64,000 bases of DNA from positions 98,005 to 162,004 of the forward strand of contig JAJDTY010000080.1 in the NCBI GenBank assembly GCA_022826945.1, read 5' to 3'. Of the stretch, positions 1 through 9,200 are shown piece by piece; the first letter of the stretch is position 1, and the number at the start of each line of letters is the position of its first letter. A model generated the notes under the pieces. It had not been told where the DNA came from and did not search any database. It saw only the letters and a list, made by a program, of their open reading frames with translations. The translations under genes were made by a program, and so were the position numbers. The stretch comes from Candidatus Binatia bacterium (GTDB lineage Bacteria; Desulfobacterota; Binatia; Bin18).

Positions 1-1023
1 GCGGCTGCGGGTGGGGGAGGGAAAGGAATGCGCATTGTGCGCGAGGAAGCCGAGTTGGTTGAGGCCTTGTCTGCGGCGCAGCGCGAAGCCGAAGCGGCCT
101 TTGCCGAAGGCACGGTCTATGTCGAGCGTTTTCTCGAACGCCCACACCATGTGGAAGTCCAAATTCTGGGTGACACTGCCGGGAATATCGTCCATCTTGG
201 CGAACGGGAGTGCTCCATTCAGCGCCGCTATCAGAAAATAGTCGAAGAGACTCCCTCGCCAGCCGTGTCCGAGTCCCTGCGGCAGGAGATGACCAAGGCC
301 GCACTGACCGTGGCCAGGGCGGCTGGCTATGACAATGCCGGAACCGTCGAATTCATCCTCGACAACGACGGGAACTTCTATTTTCTGGAGGTCAACGCCC
401 GCCTCCAAGTTGAGCATCCGATTACCGAGTGGGTGACCGGTCTGGACCTGGTGCGGGAACAAATCCGGATTGCCGCCGGGGAAACGCTGGGCTTCCGGCA
501 AGAAGACATCCGCCGGAACGGCCACGCCCTTGAGTGCCGCCTGTACGCGGAAGATGCTGCTCATGGGTTTCTGCCGTCGCCCGGACATGTCCTGGCCTGG
601 CATGCGCCCCAGGGGCCGGGGGTACGGGTCGATTCCGGAGTCGAGTCGCAGACCGAGGTCCCGATATACTACGACCCCATGATTGCCAAGATTGCGACCT
701 GGGGAGCGGACCGCGAACAAGCCCGCAGACGTATGGCCGGGGCTCTTCGTCAAACGGCAATTCTGGGCCTCACGACCAATCTGCCTTTTTTAATTGATCT
801 CATGGACCACCCTGCCTTTGCCGCTGGCGATACCCATACCGGCTTTCTGTCCGAGTATTTTCCGAACTGGCAGCCTGGCGAGCAGCCGCATATGCTTGCT
901 GCTGCCTTGGCCGCCAGCCTGCACCGTGGTCCATATAGAAACGGTGACGGACAGACCGCTTTGCCCTCGCAGGACTCCTCGACTCCATGGCGACAGCTTG
1001 GTGGCTGGCGCCTCGGCTCCTGA
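1..1023 (+). CDS. Acyl-CoA carboxylase biotin carboxylase subunit (5' truncated)
   Basis: The frame is open from the first base and enters at the Gly-rich ATP-grasp loop (AAAGGGGKGM), so the N-terminal biotin carboxylase domain lies outside the window. Visible family motifs are HHVEVQILGD, GERECSIQRRYQK, EVNARLQVEHPITE (metal/ATP and catalytic Arg region) and ALECRLYAED of the C-terminal BC domain. The enzyme carboxylates biotin using ATP and bicarbonate; the type resembles the alpha subunit of propionyl- or methylcrotonyl-CoA carboxylase. It ends at a TGA (1021-1023) after the sequence GGWRLGS, a position normally inside the polypeptide. The biotinyl protein at 1054 lies in the same frame only ten codons on, so a nonsense mutation or readthrough is possible. 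Substrate is not decided by the sequence. Confidence 0.9.
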   Translation, partial: AAAGGGGKGMRIVREEAELVEALSAAQREAEAAFAEGTVYVERFLERPHHVEVQILGDTAGNIVHLGERECSIQRRYQKIVEETPSPAVSESLRQEMTKAALTVARAAGYDNAGTVEFILDNDGNFYFLEVNARLQVEHPITEWVTGLDLVREQIRIAAGETLGFRQEDIRRNGHALECRLYAEDAAHGFLPSPGHVLAWHAPQGPGVRVDSGVESQTEVPIYYDPMIAKIATWGADREQARRRMAGALRQTAILGLTTNLPFLIDLMDHPAFAAGDTHTGFLSEYFPNWQPGEQPHMLAAALAASLHRGPYRNGDGQTALPSQDSSTPWRQLGGWRLGS

Positions 1024-1053
1024 TACCCGAATTATTCTGAAACGACACCTGAA

Positions 1054-1575
1054 ATGAAGACCTTACTCTATGTCGCGGGTGAAGAACTGGCGCTGGAATA
1101 TAACCAGCACGGCGAGAGCGACGATCTGTACGAGCTTGTCTGGAACGGCCAGACTCAGCAACCGGCACACGTGGTCGCTATCCGGGATGGGACGGTCACC
1201 TTCCTTGTTGACGGTCATCCTTTACACGCCCATGTGGTCCGGGATGGTGACCGCAGCCTGATATCCATCGAGGGGCGGACCTACGAATTCAATCACACCC
1301 CTCCCAAGCACGACCGAACCCGCCAGCGGGGGACGAGGGGGAGCTTTGAGCCTGAGGTTCGCTCCCCCATGCCAGGGAAAATTCTCGCCGTCAAAGTCGT
1401 CGAAGGCGAGGTTGTCGAAGACGGCCAAACTCTCGTGCTTCTCGAAGCAATGAAAATGGAGAATGCACTGACGGCCGAAGGGAATGCCCGTGTGGCTACC
1501 ATTCATGTGGCCGACGGAGACCTCGTCGAACTTGGTCAGGTCCTGGTCGAGCTTGAGCCCATCGAAGCAGAGTAA
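1054..1575 (+). CDS. Biotin carboxyl carrier protein with BT-like N-terminal domain
   Basis: This 173-residue protein has a beta-rich N-terminal half resembling the BT linker domain of propionyl/methylcrotonyl-CoA carboxylase alpha subunits, and a C-terminal biotinyl domain (about 100-173) with the biotinylation motif EAMKMEN. The carrier lysine shuttles carboxybiotin from the biotin carboxylase to a carboxyltransferase. It sits in the same reading frame as the upstream carboxylase, separated by one TGA and ten codons, and I see no clear ribosome binding site before its ATG. It may therefore be the detached C-terminal half of a single alpha subunit. No beta (carboxyltransferase) subunit is visible downstream; it may lie upstream of the window. 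It converges on the formyl-hydrolase gene. Confidence 0.85.
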   Translation: MKTLLYVAGEELALEYNQHGESDDLYELVWNGQTQQPAHVVAIRDGTVTFLVDGHPLHAHVVRDGDRSLISIEGRTYEFNHTPPKHDRTRQRGTRGSFEPEVRSPMPGKILAVKVVEGEVVEDGQTLVLLEAMKMENALTAEGNARVATIHVADGDLVELGQVLVELEPIEAE

Positions 1576-1592
1576 GCCCAGTGGATGTGCTC

Positions 1593-2507
1593 TCAGCCGA
1601 GCTGGGAACCTACCCGAAGCCCAATATGTCCGGCGAGCTCATCGGCGGCGATTTTGCCCGGCTCACCGCGGAGCTTTTTGACCACGACCGTGCCACCGTT
1701 CAGGGCAATACTGACAGTCCCCCCCCCAAGAGCAACCACTTGTCCCGGTGTTGCTGATCCGTTAGACGGCTCCAGACGACAGTCATATAGACGAATTTTC
1801 TGTCCTTGCCAGAGTGTCGATGCGCCGGGCTGCGGGTCACACCCGCGAATATGATCAAAGACGGCTTGGGCTGGCCGGGACCAGTCAATACCCGAATGTT
1901 CATCTCGACATAACGGGTCGTAATTGGCCTGGGATTCGTCTTGGACAATACGCGGCGGATTGCCGGCTTCAATCAGATCGATCGCTTCACCAGCGGCCTC
2001 AATGCCGAGCGGGAAGAGTTTGTTGAAGTACAGAGTCCCGGTTGTATCTTCTGGGCCAATATCGACTTCTTTTTGGATCAGTATCGGACCGGTATCAATG
2101 CCTTCGTCTACCCAGAACCAGGAGATGCCAGTCCTTTTCTCACCATTGATTAAGGTCCAGTTAATCGCACTCCCACCACGATACTTGGGTAAGAGTGACG
2201 GGTGAAAACAGATGCTGCCGAGTTTGGGCGCGTTGAATACTGGAGGCGGAACGATTTGGGTCACAAACGCCAATACGGCGAGGTCAGCGTCGAGTTCTTG
2301 AAATTTCTCCAGGATCTCGGGGCCCTTCATGGAGCGATGTTGATACACGGGAATATCGAGTTCCCCTGCCCGCTTTTTGACAGGATCAAACTTTCCTTCG
2401 ACTCTGTCCGGGGGGCAGAACACCGCCAGGATGTCCTGCCCCTTGTCCCGGAGCTTATCGAGTGAGCTTGAAGCAAAGGCGGCTTGACCGATGAGAATGA
2501 TACGCAT
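1593..2507 (-). CDS. Formyltransferase-fold protein, 10-formyl-THF hydrolase type
   Basis: A 304-residue protein of the formyltransferase fold. Key motifs are HPSLLPKYRGGSAINW and DEGIDTGPILIQKE, giving the catalytic His and Asp. The HPSLLP...RGxSAINWTLI wording and the C-terminal RGCDPQPGA segment resemble the N-terminal hydrolase domain of 10-formyltetrahydrofolate dehydrogenase (ALDH1L) more than classical methionyl-tRNA formyltransferase, whose motif is usually HASLLP with APIQ. It probably cleaves or transfers the formyl group of 10-formyl-THF. The aldehyde dehydrogenase part of ALDH1L is absent. It lies 47 bp downstream of the N-formylglutamate deformylase-like gene on the same strand, suggesting a two-gene operon. 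A generic automatic label would be 'methionyl-tRNA formyltransferase'. The ATG at 2507 follows an AAAGGAGA ribosome binding site. Confidence 0.75.
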   Translation of the reverse strand: MRIILIGQAAFASSSLDKLRDKGQDILAVFCPPDRVEGKFDPVKKRAGELDIPVYQHRSMKGPEILEKFQELDADLAVLAFVTQIVPPPVFNAPKLGSICFHPSLLPKYRGGSAINWTLINGEKRTGISWFWVDEGIDTGPILIQKEVDIGPEDTTGTLYFNKLFPLGIEAAGEAIDLIEAGNPPRIVQDESQANYDPLCRDEHSGIDWSRPAQAVFDHIRGCDPQPGASTLWQGQKIRLYDCRLEPSNGSATPGQVVALGGGTVSIALNGGTVVVKKLRGEPGKIAADELAGHIGLRVGSQLG

Positions 2508-2554
2508 GTGGGTTCTCCTTTCCGTACGTCCGTTCGACTCTCTTTGGAGTGATT

Positions 2555-3289
2555 TCAGCGTGGCAGAAATACGTCCTTCAGCACGTGGCTCAGCTTGTGA
2601 CCCATTGCAGCAAGACTCGTCCTGTCCAGCAATAAGCCATTATTGATTTCGATTTCGAGATAGACGAGATGCTGACGCTCACCATGATTCCGGGCGCTAA
2701 AGATAAGACCATCATAACCGGAGTAGGGCTCGTTATAGCGCACCCGGTAGCCGGTATGGCTCAGCCGTTGCCCGAATTCCTGAGCAAGGGCTTCATAGCG
2801 GTTGAACAGAATACCTAAATCAAACGATCTTTTCTTCTCACCAAGGACCGGGGTAAAGCTGTGAACGCTGAGCAGCAAGACGGGCGGGGGAATTTTCTGC
2901 GTCAGCACGTGGTCAATAGCTGTATGATAGGGTTGGTAGAATTGCGTAATGCGTCGCTGTCTCTCTACCTCGGTCAGATGCATATTAGCCGGAACGCGCG
3001 TGCCATCGCTCTCGGGAATAATGAGGTCATCGTCTGACAGGGAACGGTTGCAGTCAATCAAGAGACGTGAGTATTGAGATAAAATAGCTGTAGAATCAAT
3101 ACGTTGTATGATCTCTTGAACAACCGCCCCCGCGCCAATGTCCCAGCCAATATGCCGCTGCAACTCGTCAGGAGGAATCCCGAGCGTCCCGTATTCAGGC
3201 GGGAGTGCGTATGATGCGTGTTCACAGGTGAGCACCACTGGAAATGTGCCGTTCGGGTTGAGAATCGTGAAGGAAGACGCTGCGCTCAC
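2555..3289 (-). CDS. N-formylglutamate amidohydrolase family protein
   Basis: A 244-residue protein with features of the N-formylglutamate amidohydrolase family: VVLTCEHASYALP near the N-terminus (His and Glu as candidate zinc ligands), HIGWDIGAG, LIDCNRSLSD, LLSVHSFTPVLG and YLEIEINNGLL near the C-terminus. Family members hydrolyse N-formyl amino acids to formate and the free amino acid, classically the last step of a histidine degradation route. No other hut genes are nearby, so histidine catabolism is not supported here; another N-formyl or N-acyl substrate is possible. It is the first gene of a minus-strand pair with the formyl-THF hydrolase-like protein and is divergent from the IclR-type regulator, which may control it. 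Confidence 0.8.
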   Translation of the reverse strand: MSAASSFTILNPNGTFPVVLTCEHASYALPPEYGTLGIPPDELQRHIGWDIGAGAVVQEIIQRIDSTAILSQYSRLLIDCNRSLSDDDLIIPESDGTRVPANMHLTEVERQRRITQFYQPYHTAIDHVLTQKIPPPVLLLSVHSFTPVLGEKKRSFDLGILFNRYEALAQEFGQRLSHTGYRVRYNEPYSGYDGLIFSARNHGERQHLVYLEIEINNGLLLDRTSLAAMGHKLSHVLKDVFLPR

Positions 3290-3304
3290 GTCGAAAATCC
3301 CTAC

Positions 3305-3379
3305 AGAACAATTTTATAACTCTGTTGACAATCGAATGGGGTTTAAATTAGAACAGTTTTTCCATTAGAAAACTGTTCT
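3305..3379. promoter_or_regulatory. Divergent control region with 11-bp inverted repeat operator
   Basis: Perfect 11-bp inverted repeat AGAACAGTTTT (3350-3360) / AAAACTGTTCT (3369-3379) with an 8-bp spacer lies just before the iclR-type gene. A related half-site, AGAACAATTTT, occurs at 3305-3315. A candidate promoter toward the regulator is TTGACA (3325-3330), 18 bp, TAGAAC (3349-3354), so the palindrome would overlap the -10 and start region. This is a typical layout for autoregulation and control of the divergent deformylase pair. The promoter call is inference. Confidence 0.6.
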
Positions 3380-3401
3380 TGTTTCTGGCTAAGGAGATAC
3401 C

Positions 3402-4181
3402 GTGGTGCGACGAGAAAAAAGCAATTATATTATCCAGGCGGTCGCCCATGCCCTCGACGTTCTTGAGCAATTCCATACTGATGCGGAACTCGGTGTGACC
3501 GAATTGAGTAAACGACTCACCCTGCACAAAAATAACGTCTTCCGAATCCTAGCAACATTGGAATCACGCGGCTATATCGAACAAAATCGTTCGACCGAGA
3601 ACTATCGTCTGGGCACAAAATGTCTGCAACTCGGGCAGACCTATATCCAACACATGGGGCTGTTGCAACAAGCCAAGCCGGTCCTGAGCGGGATCGTCCA
3701 AGCCTGTCGTGAGACGGCCTATGTGACCGTGATGCGGCAGGGAAAAGTCGTGCCGGTTGACATGGTTGAACCCGACCAGGCCGTTCGCATCGTCTCGCAT
3801 ATTGGGGAGAGCCTGCCGCTGCACTGCACGGCTGCGGGGAAAGTCCATTTAGCCTTTGAGACCAGGGAAGAGGTCCAGCGTTCCCTGCTCGATTCGCTCC
3901 AGACGCACACCGAGCAAACCATTACCAACCGTACGCTGTTAGAAGCCCAACTCAAAGAGGTATCCCAGAAAGGCTATGCGCTTGAAAACGGAGAGCACTT
4001 GACCGATGTACGGACGGTGGCCGTGCCGATCCGAGATTATACCCGTACGGTCGTCGGGAGCTTGGCGGTCAGCGGTCCTGCCTATCGGATTGGGTTCGAA
4101 CGGCTTGAGCAAGAGCTAGCCCCTTTGACAATACAGGCGGGGAAAGAGCTCTCCAGCCGCCTTGGTCATCCGCTTTCTTGA
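3402..4181 (+). CDS. IclR-family transcriptional regulator
   Basis: A 259-residue protein with an N-terminal winged helix (about 10-70; ALDVLEQFHTDAELGVTELSKRL and KNNVFRILATLESRGYI in pieces) followed by the IclR effector domain (about 80-255), including GESLPLHCTAAGKVHLAF and a C-terminal VAVPIRDYT...GSLAVSGPAYR segment. IclR proteins bind small organic acids and repress or activate nearby catabolic operons. The GTG start at 3402 (a second GTG follows directly) is preceded by AAGGAG. A perfect palindrome lies 23 bp upstream. Likely targets are its own gene, the divergent formyl-enzyme pair and possibly the downstream ETF genes. Confidence 0.9.
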   Translation: MVRREKSNYIIQAVAHALDVLEQFHTDAELGVTELSKRLTLHKNNVFRILATLESRGYIEQNRSTENYRLGTKCLQLGQTYIQHMGLLQQAKPVLSGIVQACRETAYVTVMRQGKVVPVDMVEPDQAVRIVSHIGESLPLHCTAAGKVHLAFETREEVQRSLLDSLQTHTEQTITNRTLLEAQLKEVSQKGYALENGEHLTDVRTVAVPIRDYTRTVVGSLAVSGPAYRIGFERLEQELAPLTIQAGKELSSRLGHPLS

Positions 4182-4233
4182 GCTGGCAGGTCGGAGGGCG
4201 CATAGCTCCTCCTGACGGTCTGATCGTGCCTGC

Positions 4234-4262
4234 TTGACAGCCAGGGTGCGAAGCGTTGAACT
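4234..4262 (+). promoter_or_regulatory. Candidate sigma70 promoter for etfBA
   Basis: TTGACA at 4234-4239, 17-bp spacer and TGAACT at 4257-4262. The -35 matches consensus; the -10 matches only three of six bases. It lies about 60 bp before the GTG start of etfB. Confidence 0.35.
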
Positions 4263-4320
4263 AGGGGCCGCACCTGAAGCGAGCCATACTTGCGCAATTT
4301 ATGACAGGAGGAAAACACTG

Positions 4321-5076
4321 GTGAAAGTACTTGTGACGGTCAAACGGGTTCCTGACCCGGAGACAACGATCCGTGTGAAATCTGACGGATCGGGCATTGA
4401 GACGGATAATATCAAATATGTCATCAACCCGTTTGATGAGATCGCGCTTGAGGAAGCCTTGCGCATCAAGGAAAAACTGGGCTCCGGTGAGGTAGTGTTA
4501 GTCAGTATTGGCGACAGCGTGGTGACCGAGCAACTCAGGACCGGGCTGGCGATGGGTGCTGATCGGGCTATCTTGGTTGGCTGTGACCAAGATTTGGACT
4601 CCTTGGCCGTCGCCCGGATCCTGGCCAAAATTGTTGAAGAAGAAAATCCTCAACTCGTCCTGATGGGCAAGCAGGCGATTGATGACGATGCTAATCAGGC
4701 CGGCCAGATGCTGGCGGCGCTGTTAGGCTGGCCTCAAGCGACCTTTGCCTCTGAAGTCGTGCTGTCCGATGACCAGCAAGCCGTCAAGGTCACGCGCGAA
4801 GTGGACGGTGGACTGGAAACAATCGGCTTTGCCCTGCCCGGTATTATTACCTCTGATTTACGGCTCAACGAACCCCGCTACGCCTCTCTGCCCGGTATCA
4901 TGAAGGCGCGTAAAAAAGAGATCAAAGAAGTCGCCGCGGCAGGTCTCGGCGCTGATATTACTCCCCGCTTGACGATCAATAGCCTTGAACCGCCAACCCA
5001 GAAAGAGGCGGGCAAAAAAGTCGAGACCGTGGAAGAGTTGATTGGTCTGCTGCATGACGAGGCGAAAGTGATCTAA
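4321..5076 (+). CDS. etfB: Electron transfer flavoprotein beta subunit
   Basis: A 251-residue ETF beta subunit. The N-terminus MKVLVTVKRVPDPE, the NPFDEIALEEALRIKEK segment, GADRAILV and the AMP-binding region (GKQAIDDDANQAGQMLAALLGWP) are standard for the family, as is DLRLNEPRYASLPGIMKA. With EtfA it carries electrons from acyl-CoA and related dehydrogenases to ETF:quinone oxidoreductase. The GTG at 4321 is chosen because it follows an AGGAGG site (4306-4312) and gives the normal length; an upstream TTG at 4234 would add an unlikely 29 residues. It is followed by etfA after 39 bp, forming an operon. Confidence 0.93.
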   Translation: MKVLVTVKRVPDPETTIRVKSDGSGIETDNIKYVINPFDEIALEEALRIKEKLGSGEVVLVSIGDSVVTEQLRTGLAMGADRAILVGCDQDLDSLAVARILAKIVEEENPQLVLMGKQAIDDDANQAGQMLAALLGWPQATFASEVVLSDDQQAVKVTREVDGGLETIGFALPGIITSDLRLNEPRYASLPGIMKARKKEIKEVAAAGLGADITPRLTINSLEPPTQKEAGKKVETVEELIGLLHDEAKVI

Positions 5077-5115
5077 CGCTGCTGCGCTGTGCGATGACAT
5101 CTGGAGACGAGAATA

Positions 5116-6084
5116 ATGGGAAATATACTTGTTTTTGCGGAAACTCAAAAAGGGCGCGTCCCCAAGAGTTCGCTGATTGCCATTCAAGCCGGTAAAGATG
5201 CGGCGAGTAAACTCGGTGGCGACGTGCTCGTGGCCGTCTTGGGCTCGGACACCGCTGTCGCCGCCCAGGAAGCGGCAGGCTATGGGGCGGCAAAGGTCTT
5301 GGCCGTCAATGATACGGTGCTCGAAAACTATCTCGCGGATGCTTATGCTGCCACGCTCGAACAACTCGTACAGGCAAACGAGGTCACGTTGGTGGTGGCG
5401 ACGGCCACGGCGGTGGGTAAAGACCTGTTGCCGCGGGTGGCAGCCCGGCTGGGAGTGGGCATGGCCAGCGATGTGGTGAGCTTTCATGACGATGGCACAT
5501 TGCAGCGGCCCATGTATGCCGGGAATACCATGGCCACCGTGACGCTTGCGGACACGATCAAGGTCGTGTCTGTCCGCAGTACTGCATTTGACGCTGCTCA
5601 ACCAGGAGAGCAGTCTGCGGTGGAACAGGTTAGCGTCAGCCTCGAAGCAGACGCGACCAAAATGCAGTTTGTTGAGTTTAATGAAACTAAATCCGACCGG
5701 CCCAACCTGACGGAGGCCAGCATCGTGGTGTCTGGCGGGCGCGGACTAAAGTCGGGCGAGAATTTTACAACCTATCTGGAGCCTTTGGTGAACGAGCTGA
5801 ACGCGGCCATGGGTGCCAGTCGGGCGGCGGTTGACGCTGGTTTTGTCCCCAACGATCTGCAAGTTGGGCAGACCGGGAAAGTCGTGGCGCCGGAGTTGTA
5901 TATTGCGGTGGGGATTTCCGGCGCGATTCAGCACTTAGCTGGCATGAAGGACTCAAAAGTCATTGTGGCGGTGAATAAAGATCCTGACGCCCCGATTTTC
6001 AACGTGGCTGACTACGGCCTGGTCGCGGACCTGTTCAAGGCCGTACCCGAGCTGACCGAGGCGGTAAAAAAAGCCAAGGAGTAG
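5116..6084 (+). CDS. etfA: Electron transfer flavoprotein alpha subunit
   Basis: A 322-residue ETF alpha subunit. The N-terminal domain begins MGNILVFAE; the C-terminal FAD-binding domain carries [45 protein letters not shown] (in pieces), GAIQHLAGM and [18 protein letters not shown]. It holds FAD and passes electrons from flavin dehydrogenases to the respiratory chain. The acyl-CoA dehydrogenase at 44948 is one candidate partner in this window. It ends with TAG and is followed by two small hairpins. Confidence 0.95.
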   Translation: MGNILVFAETQKGRVPKSSLIAIQAGKDAASKLGGDVLVAVLGSDTAVAAQEAAGYGAAKVLAVNDTVLENYLADAYAATLEQLVQANEVTLVVATATAVGKDLLPRVAARLGVGMASDVVSFHDDGTLQRPMYAGNTMATVTLADTIKVVSVRSTAFDAAQPGEQSAVEQVSVSLEADATKMQFVEFNETKSDRPNLTEASIVVSGGRGLKSGENFTTYLEPLVNELNAAMGASRAAVDAGFVPNDLQVGQTGKVVAPELYIAVGISGAIQHLAGMKDSKVIVAVNKDPDAPIFNVADYGLVADLFKAVPELTEAVKKAKE

Positions 6085-6108
6085 GGATGTCAAAGAACGG
6101 GAGACAGG

Positions 6109-6168
6109 GGAGAGAGACTCTCCTGGACCGTTTTTTCGACAGTTTATGTGCTCGCCCGAACGGCGAGC
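6109..6168 (+). terminator. Terminator-like hairpins after etfA
   Basis: GGAGAG (6109-6114) AGA CTCTCC (6118-6123) is followed, a few bases on, by a run of six T at about 6131-6136. A second hairpin GCTCGCC (6150-6156) / GGCGAGC (6162-6168) precedes CTCTTTCCT. Together they could end etfBA transcription before the carboxylase gene. Confidence 0.5.
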
Positions 6169-6244
6169 CTCTTTCCTAGGGCTGGGATGTGAAGCGCTCC
6201 TTCAGCCCATTTGACACAACCCGTCCAATCAGAAGGTAAGGTGT

Positions 6245-9200
6245 ATGGGCCTGACGAGTCTTTTGATCGCCAATCGAGGGGAAATTGCTATCCGTATCGC
6301 CCGCGCGGCTGCCGAACTCGACATACGGACCATTGCTATTTTCTCCGAAGATGATGGGCAGTCGCTCCATACCCAAAAGACCGACGAAGCACTGCCGCTC
6401 CAAGGCCGGGGTGCCGCGGCCTACCTCGATATCGAGCAGATTATTGCGCTGGCTACGCAGGCGGGCTGCGATGCGATTCATCCCGGCTACGGGTTTCTGA
6501 GCGAAAACGCGGAGTTCGCCAGACGCTGTGCCGAGGCTGGGCGGACTTTTGTCGGACCCCAGGTCGAAACGCTGGTCCTGTTTGGCGACAAAGGACAGGC
6601 CCGAGCCCTAGCTGAAAGATGCGAGGTGCCAGTCCTGCCGGGGACGTCCGGTCCGACGAGTGTGGACGAGGCAAAAGAGTTCCTGATATCTCTGGGTGCC
6701 GATGGAGCCGTGATGCTTAAAGCCCTAGCTGGTGGCGGCGGCCGTGGTATGCGAGCGGTGCAGACGGTCGATGATCTTGAAGCGGCTTACGCGCGGTGTC
6801 AGTCCGAAGCAACCGCGGCGTTTGGTAATGGCGATGTATATGTCGAGCAACTCATTCCCCGAGCGCGGCATATTGAGGTCCAGGTCATTGGTGACGGGTC
6901 CGGCGCGGTCAGTCATCTTGGCGAGCGTGAGTGCAGCGTCCAACGCCGCAACCAGAAGCTGGTGGAAATCGCTCCGTCGCCTGGGCTGTCGCCTGCGCTC
7001 AGAACGCGCTTGAGTTCCGCCGCGGTTCGACTCGCTCAGGAGGTGCAGTACGCCGGCCTGGGTACGTTCGAGTTTCTGGTTGATACGGAACACGGCAGCG
7101 ACAACGCGACATTTGCCTTTATTGAAGCCAATGCTCGGCTGCAAGTTGAGCATACCGTCACCGAGGAAGTGACCGGCGTGGACCTCGTCAAGACGCAATT
7201 ACGTCTGGCCGGTGGCAGCTCGCTCGCTGACCTGGGACTCACTCAGGAACGTATTCCAGAGCCACGTGGCTTTGCCATGCAGGTCCGTATCAATATGGAG
7301 ACCATAGCGACGGACGGTGCGCCACGCCCGTCGGGTGGGACCTTATCTGCGTTTGAAGTACCGTCGGGTCCCGGTCTGCGAACCGACACGTTCGGTTATG
7401 TCGGCTATACCACCAGTCCAAGCTTCGATTCCCTGCTGGCCAAATTGATCGGTTCTTCTCCCTCTTCTGATTTTTCCGACGTCGTGACCAGAACCTACCG
7501 GGCGCTGTGTGAATTCAAGATCGAAGGCGTGGCCACGAACATCTCGTTCTTACAGAGCCTCTTACGACATCCGGACTTTGTGAAGAACCAGCTCTATACC
7601 CGCTTTGTCGAAGACCACAGTGCAGAGCTGGTTCAGGCGGACCATCATCAGCGTTTCTTTTTCCATGTCGACCGGGCTCAGTCAGAAACCCCAACGTTGG
7701 CTGGTGTGAAGGTGGATAGTGTTGATCCCTTGGCCGTGCTTGAGCACGGCAAGTCCGCGGGTTCGACGGCTGCTGTTGCCGTAGCTTCGGTCGGACAAAC
7801 AGCCGAGGTGAGCGGTCCTGACGGGACCGTCGCGGTCCCGGCTCCCCTCCAGGGAACCATTGTCAGTCTGGCTGTCAGTGAAGGAGACGAGGTGCACGTC
7901 GGCCAGCAACTCCTCATCATGGAATCCATGAAGATGGAGCACGTGATCTCGGCGGAAACGAGCGGTATTATCCGCCAACTGACCGTCGGTCAGGGGGACG
8001 CGGTTTTTGAAGGCCATCCGCTTGCCTTTATCGAGGAGACCGAGGTGGAGGTGACGGCAGTCGAACAAGCGACCGATCTTGACCTCGACTATATTCGTCC
8101 AGACCTGGCTGAGATTGTTGAGCGGCATGAACTGGGCATGGACGCCGCCCGGCCCGAGGCGGTTGCGCGGCGGCGGAAGACCAGTCAACGCACGGCACGT
8201 GAGAACATCTACGATATCTGTGACCCCGATACCTATGTCGAGTACGGGCCTATGGTCATTGCGGCCCAACGGCAGCGGCGTTCGTTGGACGATCTAATCC
8301 GCCGTACCCCGGCGGACGGCATGATCGCTGGTGTGGGTAGGGTCAATGGCGACCTGTTTGACGAAAAAGCCGCGCAGTGCATTGTCATCTCCTACGATTA
8401 TACTGTGCTGGCCGGGACGCAGGGCTTTAAGAATCACTACAAAAAAGATCGTATGTTTGAGTTGGCCGAGCGCTGGAAGCTGCCGGTTGTCTTCTTTGCC
8501 GAAGGTGGCGGCGGTCGTCCGGGCGACACCGACTGGTCGAGTCCATCCGGGCTGGACGTACCGGCCTTTTACCTGTGGGGCAAGCTCAGCGGCATGGTGC
8601 CCCTGGTCGGCATTACCTCAGGCCGGTGTTTTGCCGGCAATGCAGTGATTCTGGGCTGCTGTGATGTGATTATTGCGACCGCAGGATCGAATATCGGCAT
8701 GGGCGGCCCGGCCATGATTGAGGGGGGTGGACTGGGTGTCTTCCGGCCGGAAGAGGTGGGGTCGATGGAAGAACAGGTGCCGAACGGCGTGGTGGATATC
8801 CCGGTTAAAGACGAAGCCGAAGCGGTCCAGGTGGCGAAGCAATATCTCTCCTATTTTCAAGGACCAATCGCCGAGTGGGAATGCGCCGACCAACGCCTGT
8901 TGCGTTATATCGTGCCGGAGAACCGCCTGCGCGTCTATGAAGTCCGCGATGTAATCGAAATCCTGGCCGACACTGGTTCCGTGCTGGAAATCCGCAAGCA
9001 TTTTGGTATCGGCATGGTAACGTCCTTTGTGCGGATTGAGGGACGCCCGGTTGGTGTGATTGCCAACAACCCCAAACATCTGGGGGGAGCCATTGATTCT
9101 GACGCAGCGGACAAGGCTACGCGGTTCATGCAGTTGTGTGATGCGTTTGACATTCCCATTCTCATGCTGTGCGACACACCGGGCAATATGGTTGGTCCCG

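Noticed and set aside
4234-4320. N-terminal extension of etfB from a TTG
   Set aside because: The TTG coincides with a promoter-like TTGACA; the GTG at 4321 has a strong ribosome binding site and gives the normal family length.
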